In this document: positions 8,116 through 17,124 of the stretch, one piece after another | Numbering within the stretch: the stretch's first letter is position 1 | How the letters are laid out: every line of letters begins with the position of its first letter | From: Nocardioides sp. T2.26MG-1 | GTDB taxonomy: Bacteria; Actinomycetota; Actinomycetes; Propionibacteriales; Nocardioidaceae | Assembly: GCF_950101795.1 (NCBI RefSeq) | Contig: NZ_CATNLZ010000032.1 | Span: forward strand, 124,001 to 188,000 | DNA length: 64,000 bases | Direction: 5' to 3' | The notes under the pieces: generated by a model | The model's database searches: none | Seen by the model: the letters and a program-made list of their open reading frames with translations, nothing else | Told to the model about the DNA's origin: nothing | Translations under genes and position numbers: made by a program

Positions 8116-8946
8116 ATGACCTCCGCTCAGAAGACCTGGTTCATCACCGGCGCGTCCCGCGGCTTCGGCCGCGAGTGGACGATCGCCGCCCTCGAGCGCG
8201 GCGACCGCGTCGCCGCCACCGCCCGCGACATCAGCACCCTCGACGACGTCGTCGCGAAGTACGGCGACGCCGTCCTCGCCCTGCAGCTCGACGTCACCGA
8301 CCGCGAGGCCGACTTCGCCGCCGTCCGGCGGGCCCACGACCACTTCGGGCGCCTCGACGTCGTGGTCAACAACGCCGGCTACGGCCACTTCGGTTTCATC
8401 GAGGAGCTCACCGAGCAGGAGTTCCGCGACCAGATGGAGACGAACGTCTTCGGCGCGATGTGGGTGACGCAGGCGGCGCTGCCCTTCCTGCGCGAGCAGG
8501 GCTCCGGCCACATCCTGCAGGTGTCGTCCATTGGCGGCATCTCGGCGTTCCCAATGGTCGGCGCCTACCACGCGTCGAAGTGGGCGCTCGAGGGCTTCTC
8601 CCAGGCCCTGGCGCAGGAGGTCGCCGGGTTCGGCATCCACGTCACCCTGATCGAGCCCGGGGGGTTCGCGACGGACTGGGGCGGATCCTCGGCCAAGCGG
8701 TCCGCCGAGCTGCCGGCGTACGCCGAGCTGCACGCGCAGACCGCCGAGGCGCGCAAGAGGCGCATCGGCACCCCCGGCGACCCGGCCGCCACGCCCGCGG
8801 CCGTCCTGGCGATCGTGGACGCCGAGGAGCCACCGCTGCGCGCGTTCCTCGGCTCGGCCCCCCTCGCGATCGCGAAGGCCGACTACGAGTCGCGCCTCGC
8901 CACCTGGGAGCAGTGGCAGCACAACGCGGAGCTCGCGCAGGGCTGA
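8116..8946 (+). CDS. Short-chain dehydrogenase/reductase (SDR)
   Basis: 276 residues from ATG 8116. It has the classical SDR set: cofactor loop TGASRGFG (11-18), NNAG (85-88), a catalytic Ser in QVSSIGG, and YHASK (Tyr151/Lys155), followed by IEPGGFATDW. An Arg in the glycine-rich loop and ARD after the second strand suggest NADP(H), but this is not certain. It belongs to the large group of oxidoreductases found near efflux genes; the substrate is unknown. It is a single-gene unit closed by a hairpin at 8961-8988. The palindrome at 8083-8098 ends 17 bp before the start and should repress it. Confidence 0.85.
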   Translation: MTSAQKTWFITGASRGFGREWTIAALERGDRVAATARDISTLDDVVAKYGDAVLALQLDVTDREADFAAVRRAHDHFGRLDVVVNNAGYGHFGFIEELTEQEFRDQMETNVFGAMWVTQAALPFLREQGSGHILQVSSIGGISAFPMVGAYHASKWALEGFSQALAQEVAGFGIHVTLIEPGGFATDWGGSSAKRSAELPAYAELHAQTAEARKRRIGTPGDPAATPAAVLAIVDAEEPPLRAFLGSAPLAIAKADYESRLATWEQWQHNAELAQG

Positions 8947-8960
8947 GGGTTTCGGTTTGA

Positions 8961-8988
8961 GGGTTTCGGCTGCTGGCAGCCGAAACCC
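8961..8988 (+). terminator. Strong hairpin after the SDR gene
   Basis: A perfect 13-bp stem, GGGTTTCGGCTGC with its complement, encloses a two-base TG, 14 bases after the SDR stop. There is no T-run after it, as is common in high-GC Actinobacteria. A partial direct copy of the left arm (GAGGGTTTCGG) lies at 8945-8955. Confidence 0.7.
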
Positions 8989-9017
8989 CCGCTTCGGATT
9001 CCACTCGACATCATGTA

Positions 9018-9031
9018 TCTTGACATCAAGA
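9018..9031. promoter_or_regulatory. Inverted repeat TCTTGA-CA-TCAAGA upstream of aconitase
   Basis: A perfect 6+2+6 inverted repeat lies 136 bp before the aconitase start. It contains a TTGACA hexamer that could serve as a -35 element, so a bound dimer would block or reposition polymerase. A role as a TCA-cycle regulator site is inferred from position only. Confidence 0.5.
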
Positions 9032-9167
9032 GATATCGACTCCTGGTCGACGGGTACCGCCGGGCCGTGGGGTAAGGGCAGCCTTCCTTTTGCCCTGCTC
9101 CCGCGCGGCGGCAGGATGGGGAGCCGATTCAGGTGCAGACGACGAGATGTCAGAGGAGATGACTGCT

Positions 9168-11969
<2,802 letters not shown>

Positions 11970-11980
11970 GCCTTAATCGC

Positions 11981-12017
11981 ACGTCGACCCGCCCGAAAGT
12001 TTCGGGCGGGTCAACGT
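11981..12017 (+). terminator. Hairpin terminator after acnA
   Basis: GACCCGCCCGAAA and its complement form a 13-bp stem around a single central G. With the flanking ACGT bases the palindrome spans 37 bp. The same 37 bp, in inverted orientation apart from the centre base, follows the second tesB gene at 54121-54157. Confidence 0.75.
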
Positions 12018-12091
12018 CATTTCGGGGTGAACCCCTCCTTTTCGGGTGCTCGCGGCGTGGGTAGAGGTGTGAGCACCTTCCGGGAGGACCG

Positions 12092-13375
12092 ATGACCACC
12101 TCGCTGCACGACCGGCTCGCCGCGCTGGCCGACACGGCCCCATCCGGCGCGCCCGGGCCGGACCTGTGGGAGGCCGGGATGAGGCGGCACCGGCGCCGGC
12201 GCGCCGGGGCGACCGCCGTCGTCGCAGCGACGGTGGTCCTGCTGACCGGCCTGGGCGTCGTACTCCCCCCGTGGGGCGGGGGCGAGCGTCCCCTCCCGGC
12301 GGACGTGCCGTTCGGCGAGCTGCACCTGCCGCGGACCGTGTACCCGCCGAGCGAGTGGGCGCCGGGCACCGACGAGGCCGGTCCGCCAGGACCGCTGGCC
12401 GCGGTGGGCCGAGCGACCCGCAGCCGGCGGGTCGGGCTCACCGGCGCCAGCCGCGGGGGGCAGCCGTACGGCGTCTCGGCCGTCGACGGCACCGTGCGCT
12501 TCCTCGACCTCCCGGGCAGCAACCTCGCAGACCTTGGCTACGGCTCGCTCACCTTGTCACCGGACGGGACGAAGGTCGGCTACGTCTGCTATCGCGGGGA
12601 CGACATCGTGGGCTGGGCGGTCTACGACACGACGACGGGCAAGGTCGTCCGGCTCCGCGACGGCCACCAGGCCTCGATCCTCGGCACGGACGTCTTCGAG
12701 ATCAGCTTCAGCGGCGACTCGCGCTACCTCCAGACCAACTACTCGCCGATCGGGTCCGACGGCTCGCGCGATGACCAACTGGTCGTCTGGGACGTCGAGA
12801 CAGGAGAGGCGATCCCGGCCGAGCGCTCGGGCTTCTTCTGGCTGCCGGACATGGGCACCGGCCCGGACGGCATCGTCTGGTCGCGCGGCCGCAGCATCTT
12901 CAGGTTCGACCCCGCCACCGGTCAGACGACGTCGGTGCGCGTGCCCCAGCAGGTGGTGGAGCCGAGCTATGGCCCGGACGGCGAGGAGCTTGCCTACGTG
13001 GCGACCGGTGAGAACGACAAGAGCCCCTGGCGGTTCTTTGCCGGCGGCCGTCAGGTCGACCTCGGCTTCGAGCCCGACACCGTGCTCGGCTGGCGCGACG
13101 CCGATCATGTGGTCGTCGGCCACGAGACGCCCGGGGAGCTGGCGGTCGTCGACATCCGGACGGGTGCGGTCACCAGGGACCGGACGGCGGCGCCCCGCGC
13201 CCAGATGTCGCCGGTCTACGCGAGCGGGCTGTGGGCCAACGAGCCCGTCGACGGCGTCCGCCCTCCCGAGGTGGGCGACCCGCGACCCAGCGTACGCGTC
13301 ATCGGCGCCGGTGTCGTCGTCGTCGTGCTCGCGGCCGGTCTGCTCCTCTGGAGGCGTCGTCGTGTCCGATCGTGA
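12092..13375 (+). CDS. Membrane-anchored beta-propeller protein, probable partner of the adjacent sigma factor
   Basis: 427 residues. The cytoplasmic N-terminus (~35 residues) has DLWEAGMRRHRRRR, then one membrane helix (~38-58). A large external region carries repeated propeller-like strands (SLTLSPDGTKVGYVCYRG; YDTTTGKVVRL; VVWDVETGEAIPAE; SYGPDGEELAYV). A second helix (~400-420) and RRRRVRS end the protein. This layout resembles the WD40/TolB-like proteins encoded beside SigE-family ECF sigma factors in Actinobacteria. The sigma-factor start lies inside the last codons (14-bp overlap), so the two are made together. An anti-sigma role is inferred. The upstream sequence has CGGGAGG before ATG 12092. 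Confidence 0.65.
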   Translation: MTTSLHDRLAALADTAPSGAPGPDLWEAGMRRHRRRRAGATAVVAATVVLLTGLGVVLPPWGGGERPLPADVPFGELHLPRTVYPPSEWAPGTDEAGPPGPLAAVGRATRSRRVGLTGASRGGQPYGVSAVDGTVRFLDLPGSNLADLGYGSLTLSPDGTKVGYVCYRGDDIVGWAVYDTTTGKVVRLRDGHQASILGTDVFEISFSGDSRYLQTNYSPIGSDGSRDDQLVVWDVETGEAIPAERSGFFWLPDMGTGPDGIVWSRGRSIFRFDPATGQTTSVRVPQQVVEPSYGPDGEELAYVATGENDKSPWRFFAGGRQVDLGFEPDTVLGWRDADHVVVGHETPGELAVVDIRTGAVTRDRTAAPRAQMSPVYASGLWANEPVDGVRPPEVGDPRPSVRVIGAGVVVVVLAAGLLLWRRRRVRS

Positions 13376-13856
13376 CTCCTTCGAGCAATACGTCGCGGCG
13401 CGGCGCGGGGCGCTGCTGCGCACGGCGTATCTGCTCACCGGCAGCCACGCGGACGCGGAGGACCTCGTGCAGGTCGCGCTGGTGAAGGCGGTGCCGCACT
13501 GGAAGCGGATCGCCGACCACCCCGAGCCCTACGTGCGCAAGATCCTGGCGCGCGAGAGCGTCAGCCGGTGGCGGCGCCGTCGGTGGCGCGAGGTGTCCAC
13601 CGACACCCTCCCCGAGACCGCGGTCGCCGGTCCCGCCGCGGACCGGGTGATCCTGCAGCAGGCGCTCGCCCGGCTCGCGCCGCGGCAGCGCGCGGTCGTC
13701 GTGCTCCGCTACTACGACGACCTGACCGAGCGCGAGACCGCGGCCACCCTGGGCATCGCGGTGGGCACGGTGAAGTCCCAGGCGCGCGACGGACTTGCCC
13801 GCCTGCGCGAGCTCGTGCCGGACCTCGCCCAGGGGCTCGCCGACGTCGGCACCTGA
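13362..13856 (+). CDS. ECF RNA polymerase sigma factor, SigE-like family
   Basis: 164 residues from GTG 13362, with GGAGG seven bases upstream. Region 2 (SFEQYVAARRGALLRTAYLL, GSHADAEDLVQVALVKAVPH) and region 4 (LPRQRAVVVLRYYDDLTERE-type helices, then TAATLGIAVGTVKSQARDGL) are both complete, with a short linker between. It directs core polymerase to a stress or surface-signal regulon. The overlap with the propeller gene upstream is the reverse of the common order (sigma first), which is worth noting. No adjacent zinc-binding anti-sigma factor is seen. Confidence 0.88.
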   Translation: MSDRDSFEQYVAARRGALLRTAYLLTGSHADAEDLVQVALVKAVPHWKRIADHPEPYVRKILARESVSRWRRRRWREVSTDTLPETAVAGPAADRVILQQALARLAPRQRAVVVLRYYDDLTERETAATLGIAVGTVKSQARDGLARLRELVPDLAQGLADVGT

Positions 13857-13865
13857 CGGGCGCGG

Positions 13866-14153
13866 TCAGGCCACCCGGACGGTCACGTGGTCGACGTACT
13901 CCGGAAGCGCGTCCTCGACGGTCGCGGCGAGCTCGGCCGGGTCGACCTCCTCGGGGCAGCTGAACGTCACGATCACCTGGGCGGCCGGTGCGTCCTCGGC
14001 ACCCCGGCGCCGCCGGCAGCGCGGGCAGGCCTCGACCTCGGCCAGCACCTCGGCGTGCTCGGCGCTGTGCAGGCCGTGGTCCGGGGCACCGAGCAGGGTG
14101 GAGACGGTCAGGCCGAGCATGCGCAGCTCGTGCCGCGCGCAGATCTTCCTCAT
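13866..14153 (-). CDS. Small conserved protein with a CxxC motif
   Basis: 95 residues from ATG 14153, with GGGAGGAC just upstream. There is a Cys/His-containing N-terminal half (MRKICARHELRML) and ACPRCRRRRGAED, a CxxC that could bind zinc. The acidic C-terminal half (VTFSCPEEVDPAELAATVED) may be a small alpha/beta fold. It converges with the sigma-factor gene, their stops separated by only nine bases. I do not recognise the family. A regulatory or metal-binding role is possible but not shown. Confidence 0.6.
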   Translation of the reverse strand: MRKICARHELRMLGLTVSTLLGAPDHGLHSAEHAEVLAEVEACPRCRRRRGAEDAPAAQVIVTFSCPEEVDPAELAATVEDALPEYVDHVTVRVA

Positions 14154-14254
14154 GTCGTCCTCCCAACCTCGCGTTCGCCTCGGTGGGTCCTTGGCCGAGG
14201 CCATGCAGGTTCAACCGCCGGACCCGGCCCGAGGTCACGCTCGCCGCCCACGGC

Positions 14255-14267
14255 TACGCTCGGCGAC
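14255..14267 (+). promoter_or_regulatory. Probable leaderless promoter -10 (thiamine-binding family gene)
   Basis: TACGCT at 14255-14260 lies seven bases before the ATG at 14268. There is no ribosome binding site. Confidence 0.45.
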
Positions 14268-14567
14268 ATGATCGTGGCGTTCAGCATCTCCCCGACCACC
14301 GCCGACGAGACCGGCGGCGTCTCCGAGGCGGTCGCGGCCGCCGTCCGCGTCGTCCGCGAGTCGGGGCTCCCGCACGAGACCAACGCGATGTTCACCAACA
14401 TCGAGGGCGAGTGGGACGAGGTGATGGCGGTGGTCAAGCGGGCCGTCGACGTGGTCGCCGCTGTCTCCCCGCGCGTGGGCCTGGTGCTCAAGGCCGACAT
14501 CCGGCCGGGCTTCGACGGCCAGCTGACCGCCAAGGTCGAGCGGGTCGAGCGGCTGCTGGCCGAGTGA
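14268..14567 (+). CDS. MTH1187/YqgV family thiamine-binding protein
   Basis: 99 residues. The start IVAFSISPTT, the central GLPHETNAMFTNIEGEWDEV and the ending KVERVERLLAE match the small ferredoxin-fold family MTH1187/YqgV (DUF77). Members form oligomers and some bind thiamine or its precursor. The full domain is present at the usual length. It is followed four bases later by the DUF3105 gene, so they are probably co-transcribed. The YjbQ-type gene (secondary thiamine-phosphate synthase family) lies 0.9 kb downstream, but a shared pathway is only suggested. Confidence 0.85.
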   Translation: MIVAFSISPTTADETGGVSEAVAAAVRVVRESGLPHETNAMFTNIEGEWDEVMAVVKRAVDVVAAVSPRVGLVLKADIRPGFDGQLTAKVERVERLLAE

Positions 14568-14571
14568 CCGC

Positions 14572-15228
14572 GTGAGCGAGCTGCCGCCGCCACCGGCGTA
14601 CCCGCCGCCACCGCCGGCCTACCCACCACCGCCACCGCCACCCCCCGCGCCGGGCCGGCGCGCGCTCCCGGTCGTCCTGGCCGGGCTCGCGGCGGTCCTC
14701 GTGCTCGGCGCGGCCGCGACGGTCCCGCTCGTGGTGCGCGGCCTGCGCGCCGACGAGGCCGCCGAGGAGGCCGCGAGCCTCGCGGCCGTGCGGGAGTACG
14801 ACGGGCTCAGCACCGCCCACACCCCCGCCGACGTCGACTACCCGCAGTCGCCGCCGGTCGGTGGGCCGCACGCGCCGGTGTGGCTCGACTGCGGGGTCTA
14901 CGACGAGCCGGTCGCCGACGAGAACGCCGTCCACGACCTCGAGCACGGCACCGTCTGGATCACCTACCAGGGCGACCTCGACGCCGACGACGTCGCGATG
15001 CTGGAGGAGGCGCTGCCCGCGAACGGCATCCTCTCGCCGTACGCCGGCCTCGACGCGCCGGTCGTGGTCACGGTCTGGGGCCGCCAGCTCGCGCTCCACG
15101 GCGCCAGCGACCCGCGCCTGGAGCTGTTCATCCGCACCTTCGGTGGCGGGGAGACCGCGCCCGAGCCGGACGCCTCCTGCGCCGGTGGGGTCCGCGACCC
15201 CGACGGCGAGCCCGGCGCGAACGTCTGA
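14572..15228 (+). CDS. DUF3105 membrane protein with proline-rich N-terminus
   Basis: 218 residues from GTG 14572. Residues ~4-27 are almost entirely Pro/Ala/Tyr (PPPPPAYPPPP pattern). A membrane helix (~31-53) follows, then an external domain with AVHDLEHGTVWITYQ, the hallmark of DUF3105, with a conserved Asp-x-x-His and paired cysteines (LDCGVYDEP and DASCAGG). A type-II anchored surface or periplasm-equivalent protein is likely. The family function is unknown; its conserved His residues could bind metal. The proline run is a low-complexity region prone to length change. Confidence 0.82.
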   Translation: MSELPPPPAYPPPPPAYPPPPPPPPAPGRRALPVVLAGLAAVLVLGAAATVPLVVRGLRADEAAEEAASLAAVREYDGLSTAHTPADVDYPQSPPVGGPHAPVWLDCGVYDEPVADENAVHDLEHGTVWITYQGDLDADDVAMLEEALPANGILSPYAGLDAPVVVTVWGRQLALHGASDPRLELFIRTFGGGETAPEPDASCAGGVRDPDGEPGANV

Positions 15229-15236
15229 CGCCTCGG

Positions 15237-15419
15237 TCAGTCCGCGGGCTTGCGGGAGGCCTGGAGCTGGGTCTCGCTGTCGGTGAACCCGACCGAGCGG
15301 TCGACCCGGATCGCCAGGTAGTCGGGGTCGGCGACCATCACCAGCGTCGTCGCGCCGAGCTCGTCGAGGCCGGACCGGCCCACCTCGTGGACGAGCGTCC
15401 CGGCCAGGCGCCCCACCAC
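15237..15419 (-). pseudogene. GNAT acetyltransferase, C-terminal remnant
   Basis: About 60 residues remain: VHEVGRSGLDELGATTLVMV, ADPDYLAIRVDRSVGF, TDSETQLQAS. This is the end of a GNAT fold: the helix after the acetyl-CoA loop, then the beta5-alpha4-beta6 segment, where ...AIRLYRSVGF... is typical and RVDRSVGF is seen here. The acetyl-CoA-binding loop and everything before it are missing; the sequence upstream of 15419 is the promoter and start region of the YjbQ-type gene. It is a gene relic, not a functional enzyme. Confidence 0.6.
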
Positions 15420-15475
15420 TCGCCCGCGGCGGCTCGTGCACGGCGGCCGCCAGCCAGCCGTGGCACGATCGGCTC

Positions 15476-15880
15476 GTGGATTCCGAGACCCGCAGCTATC
15501 GCACCGGCTCCCGCGAGACCGTCCTCGACCTCACCGACGACTGCCGCGGCTTCGTCGCGGGCCGCGGCGACGGGCTGCTGCACGTGTTCGTCCCGCACGC
15601 CACCGCCGGCATCGCGGTCATCGAGACCGGCGCCGGGAGCGACGACGACCTGCTCGCCGTACTCGCCGACCTGCTGCCGGCCGACGACCGGTGGCGGCAC
15701 GCCCACGGCAGCCGCGGCCACGGCCGCTCGCACGTGATGCCCGCCCTGGTGCCGCCGTACGCCACGCTCCCGGTGCGGGACGGCCGGCTCGCGCTGGGCA
15801 CCTGGCAGAGCGTGTGCCTGGTCGACCTCAACGTCGACAACACCGAGCGCGAGGTGCGGCTGAGCTTCCTGGCCGGCTAG
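15476..15880 (+). CDS. YjbQ/UPF0047 family (secondary thiamine-phosphate synthase type)
   Basis: 134 residues from GTG 15476. Family marks are LHVFVPHATAGIAVIETGAG, then HAHGSRGHGRSHVMPAL and LGTWQSVCLVDLNVDNTERE. Conserved His residues in HATAG and SHVMPA sit in the family's active-site region. Escherichia coli YjbQ has weak thiamine-phosphate synthase activity, but the true role is debated. The length matches the family (~135-140). It stands alone with the GNAT remnant behind it. Confidence 0.85.
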   Translation: MDSETRSYRTGSRETVLDLTDDCRGFVAGRGDGLLHVFVPHATAGIAVIETGAGSDDDLLAVLADLLPADDRWRHAHGSRGHGRSHVMPALVPPYATLPVRDGRLALGTWQSVCLVDLNVDNTEREVRLSFLAG

Positions 15881-16123
15881 CGCCGACACACCCGGGGGCG
15901 AACCCGGCACCGTGGACAGGGGCGATCAGCCCATACGCTGCTACGCTGGTGGTGTTGAAGGGACTTAGGTCCCTCGGTGCTCGAAACTGAGTCGCCGGTT
16001 CGTCTCACTCACACCTTGGTCTTCGGTCAGCTGGACATCAAGCGCAGCGCAGATGTCTTCAGCTCCGTGGCCGGCGAGTATCGCCGACCATGTCGATCCG
16101 ATCAACGAACAAGGATTACCAAG
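15881..16123 (+). promoter_or_regulatory. Promoter and long 5' leader of the cold-shock gene
   Basis: TACGCT occurs twice (15934-15939 and 15942-15947) and could serve as a -10 element. A small hairpin follows, AGGGAC-TTAG-GTCCCT (15959-15974). About 150-180 bases would then separate the transcript start from ATG 16124. Long structured leaders are the rule in cspA-type mRNAs, where they act as temperature-sensitive control regions. No gene is seen in this interval. Confidence 0.5.
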
Positions 16124-16327
16124 ATGGCTCAAGGCACCGTGAAGTGGTTCAACGACGACAAGGGCTTCGGCTTCATCGCCCAGGATGGCGGCGGCCCGGA
16201 CGTGTTCGTCCACCACACCGCGATCTCCGGCACCGGCTTCAAGTCCCTCAAGGAAGAGCAGCGCGTCGAGTTCGACGTGACCCAGGGCCCCAAGGGCCCG
16301 CAGGCCGAGAACGTCCGCGGCCAGTAG
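16124..16327 (+). CDS. cspA: Cold-shock domain protein
   Basis: 67 residues. [20 protein letters not shown] carries RNP1 (KGFGFI) and [10 protein letters not shown] carries RNP2 (VFVHH), the nucleic-acid-binding motifs of the cold-shock domain. The protein acts as an RNA chaperone. It ends normally at AENVRGQ, the usual length. It is a single gene with a long leader upstream and a strong terminator at 16346-16381. Which csp paralogue this is cannot be told from one locus. Confidence 0.95.
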   Translation: MAQGTVKWFNDDKGFGFIAQDGGGPDVFVHHTAISGTGFKSLKEEQRVEFDVTQGPKGPQAENVRGQ

Positions 16328-16345
16328 TCACCAGCTCCTCCTCGC

Positions 16346-16381
16346 AAGGGCGGGTCACGACGAGAGTCGTGATCCGCCCTT
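16346..16381 (+). terminator. Terminator after the cold-shock gene
   Basis: AAGGGCGGGTCACGAC pairs with GTCGTGATCCGCCCTT around a GAGA tetraloop, with one G-T wobble. The stem is 16 bp and starts 19 bases after the stop. Confidence 0.85.
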
Positions 16382-16405
16382 CGTGCGTCTCCACGGGGTC
16401 GCCCG

Positions 16406-16648
16406 TCAGCGGTCGAAGAGATCCCGGTGGAGCTTGAGCTCGGCCTGCATCCGCCACGGCACCGGCAGGTTCTTGCGCTCGAGCGCCGCGGCGTAGGCCT
16501 GCAGCGCGAGCATCAACTCGTGGCGGGCGTCGGCGAGCTCGTCGCGGGCGACCTGCTGGTTGCGGCACCGGTCGACGGCGGTGCGGGCCTCGCGGATGCG
16601 CCGGCCCAGTGCCTCGAGGGAGTGGTCGTGCCGGGGGGCTTCGGCCAT
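16406..16648 (-). CDS. Small helical hypothetical protein
   Basis: 80 residues from ATG 16648 (a TTG lies directly before it). It is rich in Arg/Glu/Ala and probably all helical (LEALGRRIREARTAVDRCRN; ELADARHELMLALQAYAAAL), ending with a conserved-looking WRMQAELKLHRDLFDR. It converges with the cold-shock gene, so the hairpin at 16346-16381 may serve both. I do not recognise the family. Codon use is normal for the window, which supports a real gene. Confidence 0.55.
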   Translation of the reverse strand: MAEAPRHDHSLEALGRRIREARTAVDRCRNQQVARDELADARHELMLALQAYAAALERKNLPVPWRMQAELKLHRDLFDR

Positions 16649-17124
16649 CAAGGCACGATCCGGTGGGACCTCATCGACGTACCCGCCTCACAGCCACCGA
16701 CTCTCGGGAGGTCCACGGCGGAGGCTCCCTGATCGGCTACGGCCAGCCTACACGCGCGCGCCTGCGCTGCTGCGTGGACGGCAGCAAGAGGAGGAGGTCC
16801 CGGCACGCCGGGGACCTAGGGCTCTACGCGGCCGGGCGCGTGCCGGAGAGAGTCGAGAGGACGCGGGGGATGGGCTCAGCACAGGAAGGGTGCACCATGT
16901 CCGGTCGCACGACGCGCACGCGAACTCGGGTGAGTGTGCCGACGGCGGATGTCACCGCTGTGGGCGTCCTCCCGGCGCGCGCGGGAGCGACCGCTGGCGA
17001 GCGGCGGCCACCTGGTTCCCGGAGCGAGCCCACCCCCCGCCTCACGTGACCGCGTCGTCCTCCGTGGCGTAGAGCCCGCTGGATGGCATGCTGACCGGGT
17101 GGACAGATCGGGGGACGGTCAACG
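16649..17124. other. Intergenic stretch of about 480 bp
   Basis: Apart from the small possible frame at 16897-17049 nothing is clearly coding. The interval should contain the promoter of the FtsX-type permease operon starting at 17125 and that of the leftward small gene. I see no long palindrome or RNA gene. Confidence 0.4.
16897..17049 (+). CDS. Possible short basic peptide
   Basis: 50 codons from ATG 16897 with a good AGGAAGG seven bases before. The product (MSGRTTRTRTRVSVPTADVT...) is Arg/Thr/Pro-rich, has no recognisable domain and may be spurious. The ribosome binding site is the only support. Confidence 0.2.
   Translation: MSGRTTRTRTRVSVPTADVTAVGVLPARAGATAGERRPPGSRSEPTPRLT

Noticed and set aside
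14206..14230. GGTTCAA-like T-loop sequence, possible tRNA
   Set aside because: No acceptor stem or anticodon arm can be formed around it.
14572..14660. Proline codon repeats as a possible microsatellite of biological interest
   Set aside because: Proline-rich N-termini are common in DUF3105 and similar actinobacterial membrane proteins and translate in frame.
16609..17049. 146-residue frame upstream of the FtsX operon
   Set aside because: The extended N-terminal part has no protein-like sequence; only the last 50 codons with a ribosome site were kept, at low confidence.
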